From positions 32,642-96,641 of IMG/VR virus record IMGVR_UViG_3300009502_000024: 64,000 bases of DNA; one strand, given 5' to 3'. Origin of the DNA: a virus. Positions 62,067 through 64,000 of the stretch are shown here, one piece after another (the stretch's first letter is position 1; each line of letters starts with the position of its first letter). The notes under the pieces are model-generated. The model saw only the letters and a list, made by a program, of their open reading frames with translations, was not told the DNA's origin and did no database searches. A program made the position numbers and the translations under genes.

Positions 62067-63565
62067 AAGTTTAACTGATATTTTGTACACCCGCAATCCC
62101 AGATTCTATCCCATCCGTTATTTTTCATATTTTCCCATTCAGAAAGAGCGGGGTTAAAATTTGGGAGTCTATTGGACAGAGAGTTCTTTTTAAATCCGTA
62201 TCGATGATATCTTTTAGAGTGATCTTTAGTATAGAAATAATTGGGATTAGTTTCCAATATTTTTGAAAATCCCATTTTGGAATATATTTCCCCGGTTCCC
62301 CATCTTCTATCGGAATAGGAGATAATTTTTTCAGGGGAATAGTTTTTGATAAAGTAATTTAATAATTTTCCAAATCCACCTATCACGGAGCGATTTATTT
62401 TCGAACAGAATCTGTACATTTCCCAATGATTATTTACGGGAACTGATCCAAGAGATTTTCTTAATTTTCCAAATGTCATTACAGATATCAACTCATTTTT
62501 ATAATACAAACCGAGTTTTATTAAGGATGCATCTGATCCTTGCAGGTGATTTTCATTGAGAAATAAATTAGAGTCTACACCGGGCACTATTTTAGTTTCA
62601 CATTTTCTGGCATATATTTTTACGGGAGATGTTTTGAGTATGGATTGCAATCTACTTTTTACAATTTGTTCTTTGAATCTCCATTCATCTTCAAATATAT
62701 GGATAAGCCGGATTCCTTTGGTTTGACATTGCAATGTTTTATCGAGATGATATTTCTTTGAAATTCCTCCAGTTAATTGACTATGATAGTATAATCCATC
62801 AAATTCTATTCCTAATTTATGAGAAGGAATGTAAATATCTATTTCTTTACCGGACAAAATGGTTCTATCATTTTCCTTTACATCTATTACATTTAAAGTG
62901 GTTTTAATATAATCTATAATATCTTTTTGGCATTTTGAAATATAGTTTGGAAAACAAATTGGACATCGAGGTATATGTCCATCTTGGAGATGATTATGAA
63001 ACAAACTTTTACATAATTTACATTCGAATTTATATGTTAATTCGACCCCCAAGTATTCTTCTTTTGAAAATAATGGGGTGACATTTTTATATCTTACATC
63101 GGTAAAAAATCTCTCATAATTCTCTTGTAGAATATTTGACCGAATTTCTTTAGATTGAATTGGATAATCGGTTCCATATTTTTTACGATTGGTTTCTTTT
63201 ATTTGTTGTTTGCATTTATCCAATTTTAGATTACAATCTTCCCCATAATGTTTTAAGCAAGTTTCTTTCTTTTTCTCTTTTATGAGAGGAGATATTGATG
63301 GATTTTTTACTCCATAAGTTTTTAAACAACTGGCTTCTTTTTTCTGTTTAACATTGGTGGAATTATTGGAACATTTGCGAGAGCAATACGATCTAAAACC
63401 GGAGAATATATCATTTAAAACGGTAATATTTCCGCATTGGATGCAGTTTCCGACATTGATTATTTCCGGATGAATCCATTTATACAATTTCTCTTTAAAG
63501 GAATTTCCGGAAAAGTTAGTTAGAATGGACGAATAACATTCGGGATAATCTCGGCGAATAATCAT
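62054..63565 (-). CDS. Vsr-like repeat homing endonuclease (3 repeats)
   Basis: 503 residues. N-terminal zinc module (NCIQCGNI...YCSRKC), three K-Y-G repeats, a second zinc module (CKLCKSLFHN...RCPIC), the nuclease core (KEIDIYIPSHKLGIEFDGLY, HIFEDEW), and the C-terminal block FGKLRKS, YSDRRW, DRIWDCGCTKY. Paralogue of 32978 and 48312. Its stop overlaps the neck gene's end on the other strand by 13 nt. It was inserted between two neck genes. Confidence 0.75.
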   Translation of the reverse strand: MIIRRDYPECYSSILTNFSGNSFKEKLYKWIHPEIINVGNCIQCGNITVLNDIFSGFRSYCSRKCSNNSTNVKQKKEASCLKTYGVKNPSISPLIKEKKKETCLKHYGEDCNLKLDKCKQQIKETNRKKYGTDYPIQSKEIRSNILQENYERFFTDVRYKNVTPLFSKEEYLGVELTYKFECKLCKSLFHNHLQDGHIPRCPICFPNYISKCQKDIIDYIKTTLNVIDVKENDRTILSGKEIDIYIPSHKLGIEFDGLYYHSQLTGGISKKYHLDKTLQCQTKGIRLIHIFEDEWRFKEQIVKSRLQSILKTSPVKIYARKCETKIVPGVDSNLFLNENHLQGSDASLIKLGLYYKNELISVMTFGKLRKSLGSVPVNNHWEMYRFCSKINRSVIGGFGKLLNYFIKNYSPEKIISYSDRRWGTGEIYSKMGFSKILETNPNYFYTKDHSKRYHRYGFKKNSLSNRLPNFNPALSEWENMKNNGWDRIWDCGCTKYQLNFHPT

Positions 63566-63728
63566 TTCATAGTGAAATCTATGTGAATTAATGATATTGA
63601 TTGCTAATTCGGATGTTAATTTCGATATAATAACGTTCCATTCTTTTTTCTACCGATGTTACTATTATGTATCACGATGGGAGAAAAACACAAGTTATTT
63701 TATTGTTGAGTACTTTGATAACTCAGTG

Positions 63729-63737
63729 ATATTTATA
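63729..63737 (+). promoter_or_regulatory. ATATTTATA motif 4 nt before a start
   Basis: Exact nonamer followed by AGAT and the ATG at 63742. The 176-nt gap before it holds no other feature that can be supported. Confidence 0.45.
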
Positions 63738-63741
63738 AGAT

Positions 63742-64000
63742 ATGACATTTGGGCGATATTATTCTGATCGAGACCGTAGATTCATCAATTCAGTTAACCG
63801 TGAGTTGATTGGGGACATTATACAATGTTTAGTAGACATTCACAAGTTATGTCCGGATCAGAGTAAGATAAATATGTATGGGGAGTCTGCGGTGACGGAG
63901 GGAGGGAAAGTATTTTTTCCAGGGGTATCAGTGACTACATTAGTGGACAAGAGGGATATAGAGACGACGGCGGATGAATTTGGGACGGATAGGAAGCAAA
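63742..64000 (+). CDS. neck protein, gp14-like (partial, cut by window end)
   Basis: 86 complete codons are visible and the frame is open to the window edge. RYYSDRDRRFINSVNRELIG, then IIQCLVDIHKLCPDQSKINM and GESAVTEGG; the N-terminal helix, IHKLCPD and Y-G-E-S motifs match neck or head-completion proteins of T4-like phages. The downstream part is unseen. Confidence 0.55.
   Translation, partial: MTFGRYYSDRDRRFINSVNRELIGDIIQCLVDIHKLCPDQSKINMYGESAVTEGGKVFFPGVSVTTLVDKRDIETTADEFGTDRKQ

Noticed and set aside
1-64000. tRNA genes, rRNA genes and CRISPR arrays
   Set aside because: No cloverleaf-like segment with CCA-adjacent stem and no regularly spaced direct repeats were noticed in the intergenic DNA. 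A tRNA search program was not available.
1-64000. Self-splicing group I or II introns
   Set aside because: All interrupted head genes are explained by inteins that stay in frame; no intergenic stretch resembles an intron core.

Overview
The window is a 64 kb piece of a large tailed-phage genome with T4-like head genes. It encodes a terminase large subunit (gp17-like), portal (gp20-like), prohead protease (gp21-like), scaffold (gp22-like), major capsid protein (gp23-like) and probable neck proteins, plus big adhesin-like virion proteins, a primase and an SbcCD-type recombination protein. No rRNA, tRNA or CRISPR array was recognised. The DNA is AT-rich and few genes have a clear Shine-Dalgarno sequence. 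Several start codons sit so close behind a promoter-like motif that leaderless mRNAs are likely. The host cannot be named, but the accessory genes carry sigma70-like promoters.

Layout. 1-8.2 kb: virion proteins, then a mucin-like Thr-rich virion protein directly followed by a tandem glycosyltransferase resembling polypeptide GalNAc-transferases, a methyltransferase and three more glycosyltransferases. 8.2-17.3 kb: a beta-propeller/dockerin-like virion protein, two GIY-YIG proteins, a tnpB element, primase and a fused SbcD-SbcC. 17.3-34.7 kb: a structural protein, an orphan IS607-type HTH, then terL, portal and protease. These three genes contain six inteins, one of them naturally split around a free-standing endonuclease gene. 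34.7-46.7 kb: accessory genes: a GMP-reductase-like enzyme, an IS607 element that splits a small gene, SLOG and DUF5662-like proteins, and nine genes sharing the N-terminus MKxRxGFVSNSSSSSF together with a radical SAM enzyme (one of the nine is split by a tnpB element). 46.7-53.4 kb: a minus-strand block, then scaffold and major capsid protein. 53.4-64 kb: an endonuclease-methyltransferase fusion, a Nudix-thymidylate kinase-SWIM fusion, three ADP-ribosyltransferase-like proteins, neck proteins and another endonuclease.

How it works together. Head assembly and packaging form the backbone. It is heavily colonised by mobile DNA: six inteins, five Vsr-like repeat endonucleases, two GIY-YIG proteins, three TnpB elements and remnants. 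Three assemblies look potentially undescribed: (i) a mucin-like virion protein with its own O-glycosylation-type gene cluster; (ii) the SNSSSSSF-leader family with an embedded radical SAM enzyme; (iii) ADP-ribosyltransferase-like proteins whose N-termini look like capsid-targeting peptides cut by the prohead protease, suggesting injected effectors. Family assignments come from reading motifs in translations; no database search was run.
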